Shown: positions 27,058 to 36,047 of the stretch, piece after piece | How the letters are laid out: each line of letters begins with the position of its first letter | Numbering within the stretch: the first letter of the stretch is position 1 | Assembly (NCBI RefSeq): GCF_003385895.1 | Contig: NZ_QRDQ01000014.1 | Location: forward strand, 58,148-122,147 | Direction: 5' to 3' | Length of the DNA stretch: 64,000 nucleotides | Source: Flavobacterium cutihirudinis | GTDB taxonomy: Bacteria > Bacteroidota > Bacteroidia > Flavobacteriales > Flavobacteriaceae | Notes under the pieces: model-generated | Told to the model about the DNA's origin: nothing | Database searches by the model: none | Seen by the model: the letters and a program-made list of their open reading frames with translations, nothing else | Position numbers and translations under genes: made by a program

Positions 27058-28014
27058 ATGAATTTATCTATACTTATACCGCTTCTAAACGAGGAGGAAT
27101 CACTGAAAGAACTCTACTCATGGATTATTAAAGTGATGCAATCTAACAATTACTCTTATGAAATCATTTTTGTAGATGATGGAAGTACAGATGATTCTTG
27201 GAATATTATTGAAAGTTTTTCTAACGAAAATCCGAATGTAAAAGGAATTCGTTTTATGAAAAATTTTGGAAAATCTCAGGCTTTGCACGCTGGTTTTGCA
27301 AAAGCACAAGGTGATGTTATCATTACAATGGATGCTGATTTACAAGACAGTCCTGACGAAATTCCAGGTTTATACGAAATGGTTACCGCTCAGAAATACG
27401 ATTTGGTTTCGGGCTGGAAAAAGAAACGCTATGACTCTGTTGTAGCAAAAAATCTGCCTTCAAAATTATTTAATTGGGCAGCCAGAAAAACCTCTGGCGT
27501 TGAATTAAACGATTTTAATTGCGGATTAAAAGCCTACAAAAACACTGTTGTTAAAAATATCGAAGTATCTGGCGAAATGCACCGATACATTCCTGTTTTG
27601 GCAAAAAATGCCGGATTCGGAAAAATTGGCGAAAAAGTAGTTATTCACCAAGCCAGAAAATACGGTGAAACCAAATTTGGAATGGAACGTTTCATAAACG
27701 GATTCCTTGACTTGATCACCATTTGGTTTTTATCACGATTCGGAAAAAGACCAATGCACTTATTTGGAGCCATCGGTTCTTTGATGTTCATCATCGGATT
27801 TTTAGCTGCGGGATACATTGGAGTTTCAAAACTATATCATATGTATACCGGAATGAAATACAGTCTGGTAACCAACAATCCGTGGTTTTATATTGCTTTG
27901 ACCACAATGGTTTTAGGAACTCAACTATTCTTAGCCGGATTTCTAGGTGAAATCATTCTAAGAACCAAAAGCAACGAAGCACGATATAAAGTAGCCAGAG
28001 AAGTTAATTTTTAA
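27058..28014 (+). CDS. GT2 glycosyltransferase with two C-terminal membrane segments
   Basis: A 318-residue inner-membrane glycosyltransferase of the DPM1/GtrB type. The GT-A domain occupies residues 1-~230, with IPLLNEEESLKELY at the N-terminus, VDDGSTDDS, and the MDADLQDSPDE acidic motif that binds metal and nucleotide sugar. Two hydrophobic spans follow (GAIGSLMFIIGFLAAGYIG and FYIALTTMVLGTQLFLAGF). It probably charges polyprenyl phosphate with a sugar for envelope glycans. The downstream phosphosugar mutase fits sugar-nucleotide supply. Confidence 0.9.
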   Translation: MNLSILIPLLNEEESLKELYSWIIKVMQSNNYSYEIIFVDDGSTDDSWNIIESFSNENPNVKGIRFMKNFGKSQALHAGFAKAQGDVIITMDADLQDSPDEIPGLYEMVTAQKYDLVSGWKKKRYDSVVAKNLPSKLFNWAARKTSGVELNDFNCGLKAYKNTVVKNIEVSGEMHRYIPVLAKNAGFGKIGEKVVIHQARKYGETKFGMERFINGFLDLITIWFLSRFGKRPMHLFGAIGSLMFIIGFLAAGYIGVSKLYHMYTGMKYSLVTNNPWFYIALTTMVLGTQLFLAGFLGEIILRTKSNEARYKVAREVNF

Positions 28015-28071
28015 TAAAGGACGTTTAGTTCTTAGTTAAACAATATCTTAAATTAAATAAAAGACATTCAC

Positions 28072-29799
28072 ATGAATATAGCACCTAATATATTAAACGC
28101 CGTAAACGAATGGTTAACACCAACATTCGATAAAGAAACCCAAGCCGCTGTTAAGGAATTAATGACTACTTCTCCTAAAGAACTGGAAGAAAGTTTTTAT
28201 AAAAACCTGGAATTTGGAACTGGAGGAATGCGCGGTGTTATGGGTATTGGAAACAACCGAATCAACAAATACACGCTTGGAAAAAATACTCAGGGATTAT
28301 CTGATTACTTACACGAAGTTTTTCCAAACGAACCGTTGAAAGTTGTTATTGCTTACGATTGTCGTCACAATAGTAATACTTTAGCAAAAGTCGTTGCAGA
28401 TGTTTTCTCAGCAAACGGAATTCAGGTTTATTTATTCTCAGATTTAAGACCAACTCCGGAGTTATCTTTTGCTCTTAAATATTTAGGATGTCAGTGCGGA
28501 ATTGTTTTGACTGCTTCGCACAATCCACCAGAATACAACGGTTACAAGGTATATTGGCAAGATGGTGGACAAATTGTACCTCCGCAAGATGCCGCAATTA
28601 TCAATATAATTGAAAATTTAAGCTACGATAAAATCAAATTTGACGCTAACGAAAGCTTAATTAAATATATCGATACCGAAATTGACAAAGCATTTGTTAA
28701 ATCATCTATCGAAAATGCAAGTTTTAATACTCCGGCTGAAGCCAAAGACAATCTACATATCGTTTTTACTTCACTGCACGGAACTTCTATAAAATCTATT
28801 CCTGACACTTTATCACAGGCAGGTTACAAAAATGTTCACATTGTTCCTGAACAGGCAATTCCTGACGGAGATTTCCCAACTGTAAAATCTCCAAACCCAG
28901 AAGAACCTGAAGCTTTGACAATGGCATTGGCTTTAGCAGAAAAAACAAACTCCGATATTGTTGTTGGAACAGATCCTGATTGTGATCGTTTGGGTGTTGC
29001 CGTTAGAGATAATGATGGTAAATTAATTTTACTTAACGGAAATCAGACGATGGTTTTAATGACTTCTTTCTTATTGAAACAATGGAAAAAGGCAGGCAAA
29101 CTTAATGGAAAACAATTCGTAGGATCTACAATTGTTTCAACTCCAATGATTATGGAATTGGCAACAAGTTACGGTGTAGAATGCAAAGTTGGTTTAACCG
29201 GATTTAAATGGATTGCCAAAATGATCAAAGATTTCCCTGAACTTCAATTTATTGGAGGTGGTGAAGAAAGTTTTGGTTTTATGGTGGGTGATGCCGTTAG
29301 AGACAAAGATGCAGTTGCTGCTACTTTATTAATATGCGAAGTTGCTGCTCAGGCAAAAGCAGCAGGAAGTTCTGTTTATAAAGAACTTTTACAACTTTAC
29401 GTTGAAAATGGCTTCTACAAAGAATATTTAGTTTCTTTAACTAAAAAAGGAATGGAAGGTTTAGAAGAAATCAATCAAATGATGATCAATCTACGCCAGA
29501 ATCCTTTAAAAGAAATTAATGGACAACGCGTTATTATGGTTGAAGATTACGATTCTTCTATTGCTTTAAATTTATTAAGTGGAGAAGAATCTACAATGGA
29601 TATCCCGAAATCGAATGTATTGATTTATTACACCGAAGACGGATCTAAAATTTGCGCGCGTCCAAGCGGAACTGAACCAAAAATTAAATTCTATATCAGT
29701 GTAAACGCTGAAATCGAATCGGTTTCTGATTTTGATGAAGCGGAAAAGTTCTTAGACGGAAAAATACAGAATATCATTGCTGATATGCAATTGAAATAA
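28072..29799 (+). CDS. Phosphoglucomutase/phosphomannomutase family enzyme
   Basis: A 575-residue alpha-D-phosphohexomutase that interconverts hexose 1- and 6-phosphates. All four signature sites are present: TASHNPPEYNGYK (phosphoserine), DPDCDRLGV (Mg2+), GGEESFGFM (sugar specificity) and RPSGTEPKIKFY (phosphate binding). The length fits the longer PgcA-type subfamily. It lies 57 nt after the glycosyltransferase, and a terminator at 29821-29857 closes the unit. Substrate choice (glucose or mannose) is not certain. Confidence 0.92.
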   Translation: MNIAPNILNAVNEWLTPTFDKETQAAVKELMTTSPKELEESFYKNLEFGTGGMRGVMGIGNNRINKYTLGKNTQGLSDYLHEVFPNEPLKVVIAYDCRHNSNTLAKVVADVFSANGIQVYLFSDLRPTPELSFALKYLGCQCGIVLTASHNPPEYNGYKVYWQDGGQIVPPQDAAIINIIENLSYDKIKFDANESLIKYIDTEIDKAFVKSSIENASFNTPAEAKDNLHIVFTSLHGTSIKSIPDTLSQAGYKNVHIVPEQAIPDGDFPTVKSPNPEEPEALTMALALAEKTNSDIVVGTDPDCDRLGVAVRDNDGKLILLNGNQTMVLMTSFLLKQWKKAGKLNGKQFVGSTIVSTPMIMELATSYGVECKVGLTGFKWIAKMIKDFPELQFIGGGEESFGFMVGDAVRDKDAVAATLLICEVAAQAKAAGSSVYKELLQLYVENGFYKEYLVSLTKKGMEGLEEINQMMINLRQNPLKEINGQRVIMVEDYDSSIALNLLSGEESTMDIPKSNVLIYYTEDGSKICARPSGTEPKIKFYISVNAEIESVSDFDEAEKFLDGKIQNIIADMQLK

Positions 29800-29820
29800 T
29801 TAAAATACAACAACATTTTT

Positions 29821-29857
29821 CAAAAACCCGATAACTTTTAAAGCTATCGGGTTTTAA
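29821..29857 (+). terminator. Terminator after the phosphosugar mutase gene
   Basis: The hairpin AAAACCCGATA-ACTT / AAGC-TATCGGGTTTT. It separates the mutase from the ABC exporter. Confidence 0.8.
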
Positions 29858-29874
29858 TGGTAAAAAACACCTAA

Positions 29875-31704
29875 ATGAGTAATTTCAAAAAAATAGTTCC
29901 CTTTATATATCCATATAAAAAATATGCATTCTTAAACATTTTCTTCAATGTTTTGTATGCGCTTTTTAGCACACTTTCTTTCGTTGCTTTAATACCAATG
30001 CTTCAGGTATTATTTGAAAAAGGAAAAAAAGTCACAACAGAACCGGTATACACAGGTCTTTTTGAACTTAAAAAATATGGCGAAAACTATTTAGCCTATT
30101 ACATTACCACAGCACAAAAAAACCATGAACCAGGCTATGTTTTATCGGTTATGGTTGCGATTATCATTTCAATCTTTTTATTAAAAAATCTAGCCGATTA
30201 TTTGGCGATGTTTTTTATTAATTTCTTACGAAATGGTGTTTTAAAAGACATGCGAAATGCTTTGTACAAAAAAACACTTGAACTTCCTTTGGCATTTTAT
30301 TCTGAAAAAAGAAAAGGAGATGTAATTTCGAGAATTTCCGCCGATGTCAATGAGGTTCAGAATTCATTTTTAGCCATATTAGAACTTATTGTAAAAGAGC
30401 CTTTAACGATTATTTTCACTATAAGCGCGATGTTGATCATCAGTGCCAAACTGACTTTATTTGTTTTCATTTTTATTCCGATTTCAGGATATATTATTTC
30501 CTTGATTGGAAAGCAACTTAAAAAACAATCCAGCAAAGCACAACAGGAACAAGGCGCTTTTTTATCTACAATTGAAGAGACAATTGGCGGACTAAAAGTT
30601 GTGAAAGGATATAATGCTGAAAACTATTTTAATAACGTTTTCCAAAACTCTACAGAACGTTTTTTCAATTTATCCAACAGCATTGGAAATCGTCAAAACT
30701 TAGCTTCTCCTGCCAGTGAATTTATGGGAATCACCGTAATTGCAATTTTATTATGGTACGGAGGCCAAATGGTCTTAATAGATAAAACACTTGAAAGCGC
30801 TGCATTTATTGCTTACATGGGACTAGCATACAACATTCTTACTCCGGCAAAAGCAATTTCTAAAGCTTCTTACGGAGTTAAAAGAGGAAATGCTGCAGCA
30901 GAACGTGTTCTGGAGATTTTAGAGCAGGAAAACACTATTGTATCAAAAGAAAATGCTATTGAGAAATCAACATTTGATGACGCTATCAGCATTCAGCATA
31001 TCAACTTTAAATATGAAGAAGAATCTGTTTTAAAAGATTTTTCTCTTAACATTAAAAAAGGACAAACTGTTGCACTTGTTGGACAATCAGGAAGTGGAAA
31101 AAGTACGATTGCAAATTTATTGACTCGTTTTTATGATGTAAATGATGGAACAATTTCTATTGACGGAATCAACATTAAAGACATGAATCTGCAATCGCTT
31201 CGAAGTTTAATGGGATTGGTAACTCAGGATAGTATCTTATTTAATGACACTATTAAAGCGAATATTTCATTAGGAAAATTAGATGCAACCGATGATGAAA
31301 TTATTGAAGCACTAAAAATTGCCAATGCATATGAATTTGTAAAAGAATTGCCTTTAGGAATTTACACCAACATCGGCGATAGCGGAAATAAACTTTCAGG
31401 CGGACAAAAACAACGTCTTTCTATTGCAAGAGCGGTATTAAAAAATCCTCCAATCATGATTTTGGACGAAGCTACTTCTGCATTGGATACTGAAAGCGAA
31501 AAATTTGTTCAGGTTGCTCTTGAAAATATGATGCAAAACAGAACTTCGATCGTAATTGCTCACCGACTTTCAACTATTCAAAAAGCTGATATTATTGTGG
31601 TAATGCAAAAAGGAAAAATCGTCGAGCAAGGAACACACGAAGAACTGATTGCTCATAACGGAACTTATAATAAATTAGTTACAATGCAATCTTTCGAATC
31701 TTAA
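29875..31704 (+). CDS. ABC exporter, fused permease-ATPase (MsbA-like)
   Basis: A 609-residue half-transporter that would act as a homodimer. Residues 1-~330 hold six membrane helices. The ATPase domain has Walker A GQSGSGKST, signature LSGGQKQRLS, Walker B IMILDEATSALD and the H-loop IVIAHRLS. MsbA-like lipid or lipopolysaccharide-precursor export is the usual role of such genes in Bacteroidota, but drug or peptide export cannot be excluded. The gene starts 17 nt after the preceding terminator, leaving little space for a promoter. Confidence 0.88.
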   Translation: MSNFKKIVPFIYPYKKYAFLNIFFNVLYALFSTLSFVALIPMLQVLFEKGKKVTTEPVYTGLFELKKYGENYLAYYITTAQKNHEPGYVLSVMVAIIISIFLLKNLADYLAMFFINFLRNGVLKDMRNALYKKTLELPLAFYSEKRKGDVISRISADVNEVQNSFLAILELIVKEPLTIIFTISAMLIISAKLTLFVFIFIPISGYIISLIGKQLKKQSSKAQQEQGAFLSTIEETIGGLKVVKGYNAENYFNNVFQNSTERFFNLSNSIGNRQNLASPASEFMGITVIAILLWYGGQMVLIDKTLESAAFIAYMGLAYNILTPAKAISKASYGVKRGNAAAERVLEILEQENTIVSKENAIEKSTFDDAISIQHINFKYEEESVLKDFSLNIKKGQTVALVGQSGSGKSTIANLLTRFYDVNDGTISIDGINIKDMNLQSLRSLMGLVTQDSILFNDTIKANISLGKLDATDDEIIEALKIANAYEFVKELPLGIYTNIGDSGNKLSGGQKQRLSIARAVLKNPPIMILDEATSALDTESEKFVQVALENMMQNRTSIVIAHRLSTIQKADIIVVMQKGKIVEQGTHEELIAHNGTYNKLVTMQSFES

Positions 31705-31827
31705 GAAATTAAGCAAATAAATAAAATAATCCTCACAGATTAAGGAAATATTAAAACTCAGTTTAATTTCTTTAATCTGTGTTTATTTTTATAACTTTAG
31801 GTAGCAATTTGCTTAATCCCAAAAAAA

Positions 31828-32529
31828 ATGTACCTAAATAATCCGAATATAAAACTGCCGGAAGATCCGGACACTGTGGTTTGGAAATATCTTGACTTAT
31901 CTAAATTTCTTGATTTACTGCTCTCGAAGAAATTGTTCATGTCGCGTTCAGACAAATTTGAAGATCAATACGAAGGCACCTTCAGCGAACCTACTTACGA
32001 AGAGATTAAAAAACTCGCAATTGACAATCCGGATTTCTTAAAATACTACAAAACACAACGCGAACAAGTTGCCATAAGCAGCTGGCATATCAACGAATAT
32101 GAATCGTTTGCTATGTGGCAAATTTTCACACAAAACAGTGAAGGTTTAGCCATTCAATCGACTATCGGAAGATTACAGAAAGCATTAAAACCAGAAAACA
32201 ACTTTGATCAATATATAGGCGAAGTCAATTACATCGATTACAAAAAAGAATATATTCCGTTTGATGATTTATTCTTTCCGTTTTTATTTAAAAGAAAAAG
32301 TTTTCAATATGAACGTGAAGTCCGAATTATTACAGATACTTCAAAAAGCAATCTTAAACTAAATGACGGTTTAAAAATCAATGTGGATATTAATCAGTTA
32401 ATTGAAAAAATATACATTCATCCAAAATCTGAAAACTGGTACAAAAAATTAGTTATCGAATTAGTAGAGCGTCTGGGCTTTGGTTTTGAAACTGAAAAAT
32501 CAGATTTGGAAAGCGATATATTGATATAA
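31828..32529 (+). CDS. DUF2971 protein
   Basis: A 233-residue soluble protein with the DUF2971 pattern: VWKYLDLSKFLDLLLSKKLFMSRSDKFEDQYEGTFSEP at the N-terminus, ISSWHINEYESFAMWQIF in the middle and RKSFQYEREVRIIT towards the C-terminus. Function is unknown; members often occur in variable regions and near defence genes, but here it sits alone among core genes. The stop is immediately followed by a long inverted repeat. Confidence 0.8.
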   Translation: MYLNNPNIKLPEDPDTVVWKYLDLSKFLDLLLSKKLFMSRSDKFEDQYEGTFSEPTYEEIKKLAIDNPDFLKYYKTQREQVAISSWHINEYESFAMWQIFTQNSEGLAIQSTIGRLQKALKPENNFDQYIGEVNYIDYKKEYIPFDDLFFPFLFKRKSFQYEREVRIITDTSKSNLKLNDGLKINVDINQLIEKIYIHPKSENWYKKLVIELVERLGFGFETEKSDLESDILI

Positions 32530-32533
32530 AGCT

Positions 32534-32707
32534 GCTAAGTTTCTTAGATCCTAAGATTCTAAGTTTTTTTTAGCTGCAGATTAAAAAAAAAATTATTAAA
32601 TACCTTGATAAAACAAAAACCGGCTAAAAATTAAATTTTTAGCCGGTTTTTGTTTTTATGTATGAAGATTGAGAAATCTTAGAATCTTAGGATCTAAGAA
32701 ACTTAGC
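32534..32707. repeat. 30-bp perfect inverted repeat flanking a terminator
   Basis: Arm 32534-32563 (GCTAAGTTTCTTAGATCCTA...) is the exact reverse complement of 32678-32707. The centre holds the hairpin 32613-32652. It lies between convergent genes. Related CTAAGATTCTAAG tracts occur at 58-80 and 51455-51520. Confidence 0.85.
32613..32652. terminator. Bidirectional terminator
   Basis: The 18-bp stem CAAAAACCGGCTAAAAAT with its inverse serves both the DUF2971 gene and the convergent lipoprotein gene. Confidence 0.85.
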
Positions 32708-32711
32708 AACT

Positions 32712-33434
32712 TTAAATAGGTTTATAAGCTTTAACCTCCCATTTTTTAGAAGCCAGATCAATATAATTATAATGCAACACGTCATTTTTATCGAACTGAC
32801 CGTTTTGATTAGTATCTTCAATTGTTCTGAAGTAGATTCGGTTTTTTGATTCAATTAAACTCCAGTCTACTAATTCCTGAAGATCTGGAGAAACTTTCGT
32901 GAAATTTTCACCGCTGATATTACTTAAATACAACGTTTTAATATCTCCTGTATCAATCTTCCCGTCTTTGTTGGTATCTGAATCTGTTAACGTATAAACC
33001 ATTACTTTGTTTTGCGTTTTATCTGCAACCGTTTTTAAATAAGTTGCTGTTAAAATCAAAACCGGTTTATCTGACAAAGGTCTTATAGAATCTGAATCTA
33101 CTTTTTGGAATTTTAGATTCTGTAAATATCCCGTGATTTCATATTCTCCCAAATTAGAAATTGTAAAACTTACATCGTTTACACTTGAAGAACCATATCG
33201 GGCTTTAGAACCTCTTTCAGACACTCTCAAATCACCAACCGGATGAATTAGATAATTCGTTCCTTCCATTTGTATAGGAAGATCAGCAATTTCAATTTGA
33301 GTAGAATCTGTTTTAACAACACCCGCTTTATTTGAAGCATCATAAATTACTTTCGGCTTCTGCTGTACTTCATCTTTGCAACTCACTACTGTTCCGATGA
33401 TTACTAAGGCGATATATTTTATGTAGTTTTTCAT
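32712..33434 (-). CDS. Lipoprotein with two EF-hand-like calcium motifs
   Basis: A 240-residue lipoprotein (lipobox VVSC, Cys19) of unrecognised family. Two DxDxNxDGxxD-type loops are visible near residues 150-162 (DSDTNKDGKIDTGD) and 208-220 (DTNQNGQFDKND), as in dockerin or thrombospondin-3 calcium sites. Between them lies a beta-rich segment. It may follow the M23 peptidase and TonB receptor genes as part of an envelope unit, but a 139-nt gap separates them. No enzyme motif is visible. Confidence 0.7.
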   Translation of the reverse strand: MKNYIKYIALVIIGTVVSCKDEVQQKPKVIYDASNKAGVVKTDSTQIEIADLPIQMEGTNYLIHPVGDLRVSERGSKARYGSSSVNDVSFTISNLGEYEITGYLQNLKFQKVDSDSIRPLSDKPVLILTATYLKTVADKTQNKVMVYTLTDSDTNKDGKIDTGDIKTLYLSNISGENFTKVSPDLQELVDWSLIESKNRIYFRTIEDTNQNGQFDKNDVLHYNYIDLASKKWEVKAYKPI

Positions 33435-33573
33435 TTATGGCAATTATATTAGATTATCAAATATACTATTTTTGATTGTATTTTTTGTTTTTATTGAATT
33501 TTACTGACTAAGAATCATTCTTTACATAAACTTCTCCTATTTCTAAAAAATTGCATAAGAATAGAAAAAATCA

Positions 33574-36036
33574 TTAAAGTCTCGCGTTCAGTTTTACATT
33601 AAAAACTCTCGAAGTCATATAATTCGGAATTGCATATTGATTTTTAGAATACACATCACGCACCCAAGTGTTAGTAATTGCATTTTGATTATTGAAAAGA
33701 TTGAAAATTTCTAATCCTAACGACAATTCCTTGAAATTCTTAAGCCAGCCGGTTTTCAAATTTTGAGTACTGCTGTCAACAAAAACTTTAGCAAAACCAA
33801 CATCTGCTCGTCTATAATCATTTAATCTGCTTTGATACAAATACGGATCCGAATAAGCTGGCGCACCACCAGGCAAACCAGTATTATAAACCAAATTAAG
33901 ATATAATTTTACACTCGGAATATTCGGCATATAGTCCTGAAAAAGCATCGCAAATTTTAAACGCTGATCTGTCGGTCTGGCGATATAACCTCTGTTTTCA
34001 TAATTTTCTTCCGTTTTCAAATATCCAAAACTCACCCATGATTCGGTTCCGGGAACAAATTCTCCATTCAGCCTGAAATCAAAACCTTGCGCATATGCTT
34101 TTGCATTATTATTGGCAATGTAACGGATTCGCACATTATCAATCGAATACACATTTACATCTGAAAGCGATTTGTAATAAACTTCGGTAACCCATTTAAA
34201 AGGACGATTCCACATTTTAAAATTATAATCATTCCCAAGAACAATATGTACCGATTCCTGCGCTTTTACATTTGGATTCACAACACCATCTAAATCTCTA
34301 AGTTCCCTGTAAAAAGGCGGTTGATGATATAAACCTCCTGAAACTCTGAAAACCATATCCATGTCCCAATCGGGTTTTATGGCAAACTGAGCTCGTGGAC
34401 TAACTACAAATTGCGTTTTTCCTTCTTCGACAACCCCGTCAACGTTCCAAGCCTGAAAACGAGCTCCGATATGATACCAAATCTGATTCGAACCTAATGT
34501 CGTTTTTTTATTGAACTGCGTATAACCGGAAAATCTGTTTATTGTATTGAAATTTGTTGCCCGAACATCCTGATAAGGCAATAATGGTCCCGTATAAGGC
34601 TGATAGGGCTGATTATTTTCAGGCAAAATCTGCAAAGGCGGATTAATCGAAAAACCTGCAGAATCAATAACTTCCCATTCTACAACTCGATCTCGAATGG
34701 ATTCTCTTGTATATTTCAATCCAAATTCGAGCTGACTGTCATTTAGCCATTCTTTAAATCCTTTTATTTCAGCATTTGCAATTAATGCATCCAAATCGTT
34801 TCGGGCATGATTAAGCTGCGAACCAATTCCACGAGTAAAATCGTTATCTTCTACATTTCCATCTTCATCAACATTTCCTAAACGGTATTGCGCCAAAATA
34901 TCGAAATGTTCCTGCTCTGTTGTATGAAACAATGAACCTATCAACTTAAAAGTTAAAGTTGGCGAAGCTTTATAAGTAGTTTTTAAAGCACCAAAGTATG
35001 TATCATATTGATCTTTTTCCTGCCCCTCATAATAAACATTCAGCGCCATAGGCTTATCAATAGTTCCAAAATTTGTCTTGCGTGTTAATGGCTCATACAA
35101 ATATTTGTTTTGAGAAATATTACCCAAAAAGCTTATTTGCCACTTCTCAGAAATATCATAATTAACATTCGTCTGAATATCAGCAAATGTCGGCGTATAA
35201 TTTGTTTCCGTATCCTGACTGTTTACCAGAAGACTATTATTTCTATATCTTACTCCTGTTACTGCCGACCATTTTTTATTTTTAGAAACAAGATCTACCG
35301 CTGCACTTCCTCCCAGTAAACTAGCTTCAAAAGCAGCACCAAATCGAGTAGGTTTTCTATAAGTAATATCTAAAACGGAAGATAATTTATCACCATATTT
35401 AGCCTGAAATCCGCCTGCAGAAAAATCGACATTCTGAACCAAATCAGTATTCGTAAAACTCAAACCTTCCTGTTGTCCGGAGCGAATCAAAAAAGGCCGA
35501 TAAACTTCGACTTCATTTACATAAACTAAATTTTCGTCGTAATTTCCGCCACGAACGGCATATTGCGTACTTAATTCGTTATTTGAGTTTACACCAGGCA
35601 ATGTTTTAAGTATGTTTTCGATTCCTGCATTGGCACCCGGAATCTTTTTTATGGTTTCCGGCTCAACAGTTACAATTCCCTGAACGCGTTTTTTATTCTT
35701 AGACGAAACAAAAACTTCACCCATTTGTTCTTCAGAATTGTTCATAACCGGATTAAAAAGAAAAACCTCATTTGGCTTCAAACTAACCGTGAGACTAATC
35801 ATTTTTAAAGAAATATGAGTAAAAATCAGAGAAACTTTTCTGTTAGAAGGAACAATAATCTCAAAAACACCATTTGCATCAGATTGCGCAACATTTCCTA
35901 AGCAGGTAATATTCACATCAGAAACCGGATGATTTTCATTATCAATAACGACACCTTTTACGTAAGCATTTTGAGCAAATGAAATACAGGTAAAAAGCAG
36001 TAAAAGAGAAGCTAATATTATCTTTTTTATGTCCAA
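33574..36036 (-). CDS. TonB-dependent receptor with carboxypeptidase-like N-terminal domain
   Basis: An 820-residue outer-membrane receptor. After the signal peptide (ending ISFAQ) comes a CarboxypepD_reg-like domain (~22-100, VKGVVIDNENHPVSDVNITCLG), then a plug (GIENILKTLPGVNSNNELSTQYAVRGGNYDENLVYVNEVEV) and a barrel ending NVKLNARL. There is no SusD partner, so it is not a classical SusCD system. It begins 11 nt after the M23 peptidase gene, so the two are co-transcribed. Substrate unknown. Confidence 0.88.
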   Translation of the reverse strand: MDIKKIILASLLLLFTCISFAQNAYVKGVVIDNENHPVSDVNITCLGNVAQSDANGVFEIIVPSNRKVSLIFTHISLKMISLTVSLKPNEVFLFNPVMNNSEEQMGEVFVSSKNKKRVQGIVTVEPETIKKIPGANAGIENILKTLPGVNSNNELSTQYAVRGGNYDENLVYVNEVEVYRPFLIRSGQQEGLSFTNTDLVQNVDFSAGGFQAKYGDKLSSVLDITYRKPTRFGAAFEASLLGGSAAVDLVSKNKKWSAVTGVRYRNNSLLVNSQDTETNYTPTFADIQTNVNYDISEKWQISFLGNISQNKYLYEPLTRKTNFGTIDKPMALNVYYEGQEKDQYDTYFGALKTTYKASPTLTFKLIGSLFHTTEQEHFDILAQYRLGNVDEDGNVEDNDFTRGIGSQLNHARNDLDALIANAEIKGFKEWLNDSQLEFGLKYTRESIRDRVVEWEVIDSAGFSINPPLQILPENNQPYQPYTGPLLPYQDVRATNFNTINRFSGYTQFNKKTTLGSNQIWYHIGARFQAWNVDGVVEEGKTQFVVSPRAQFAIKPDWDMDMVFRVSGGLYHQPPFYRELRDLDGVVNPNVKAQESVHIVLGNDYNFKMWNRPFKWVTEVYYKSLSDVNVYSIDNVRIRYIANNNAKAYAQGFDFRLNGEFVPGTESWVSFGYLKTEENYENRGYIARPTDQRLKFAMLFQDYMPNIPSVKLYLNLVYNTGLPGGAPAYSDPYLYQSRLNDYRRADVGFAKVFVDSSTQNLKTGWLKNFKELSLGLEIFNLFNNQNAITNTWVRDVYSKNQYAIPNYMTSRVFNVKLNARL

Positions 36037-36047
36037 AGAATCAATTG

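Noticed and set aside
31828..32529. DUF2971 gene as part of a defence island
   Set aside because: The neighbours are core genes and no other defence gene or mobility mark is close by.
33574..36036. SusC-type glycan receptor
   Set aside because: There is no SusD partner and no carbohydrate enzymes nearby; the protein is shorter than typical SusC proteins.
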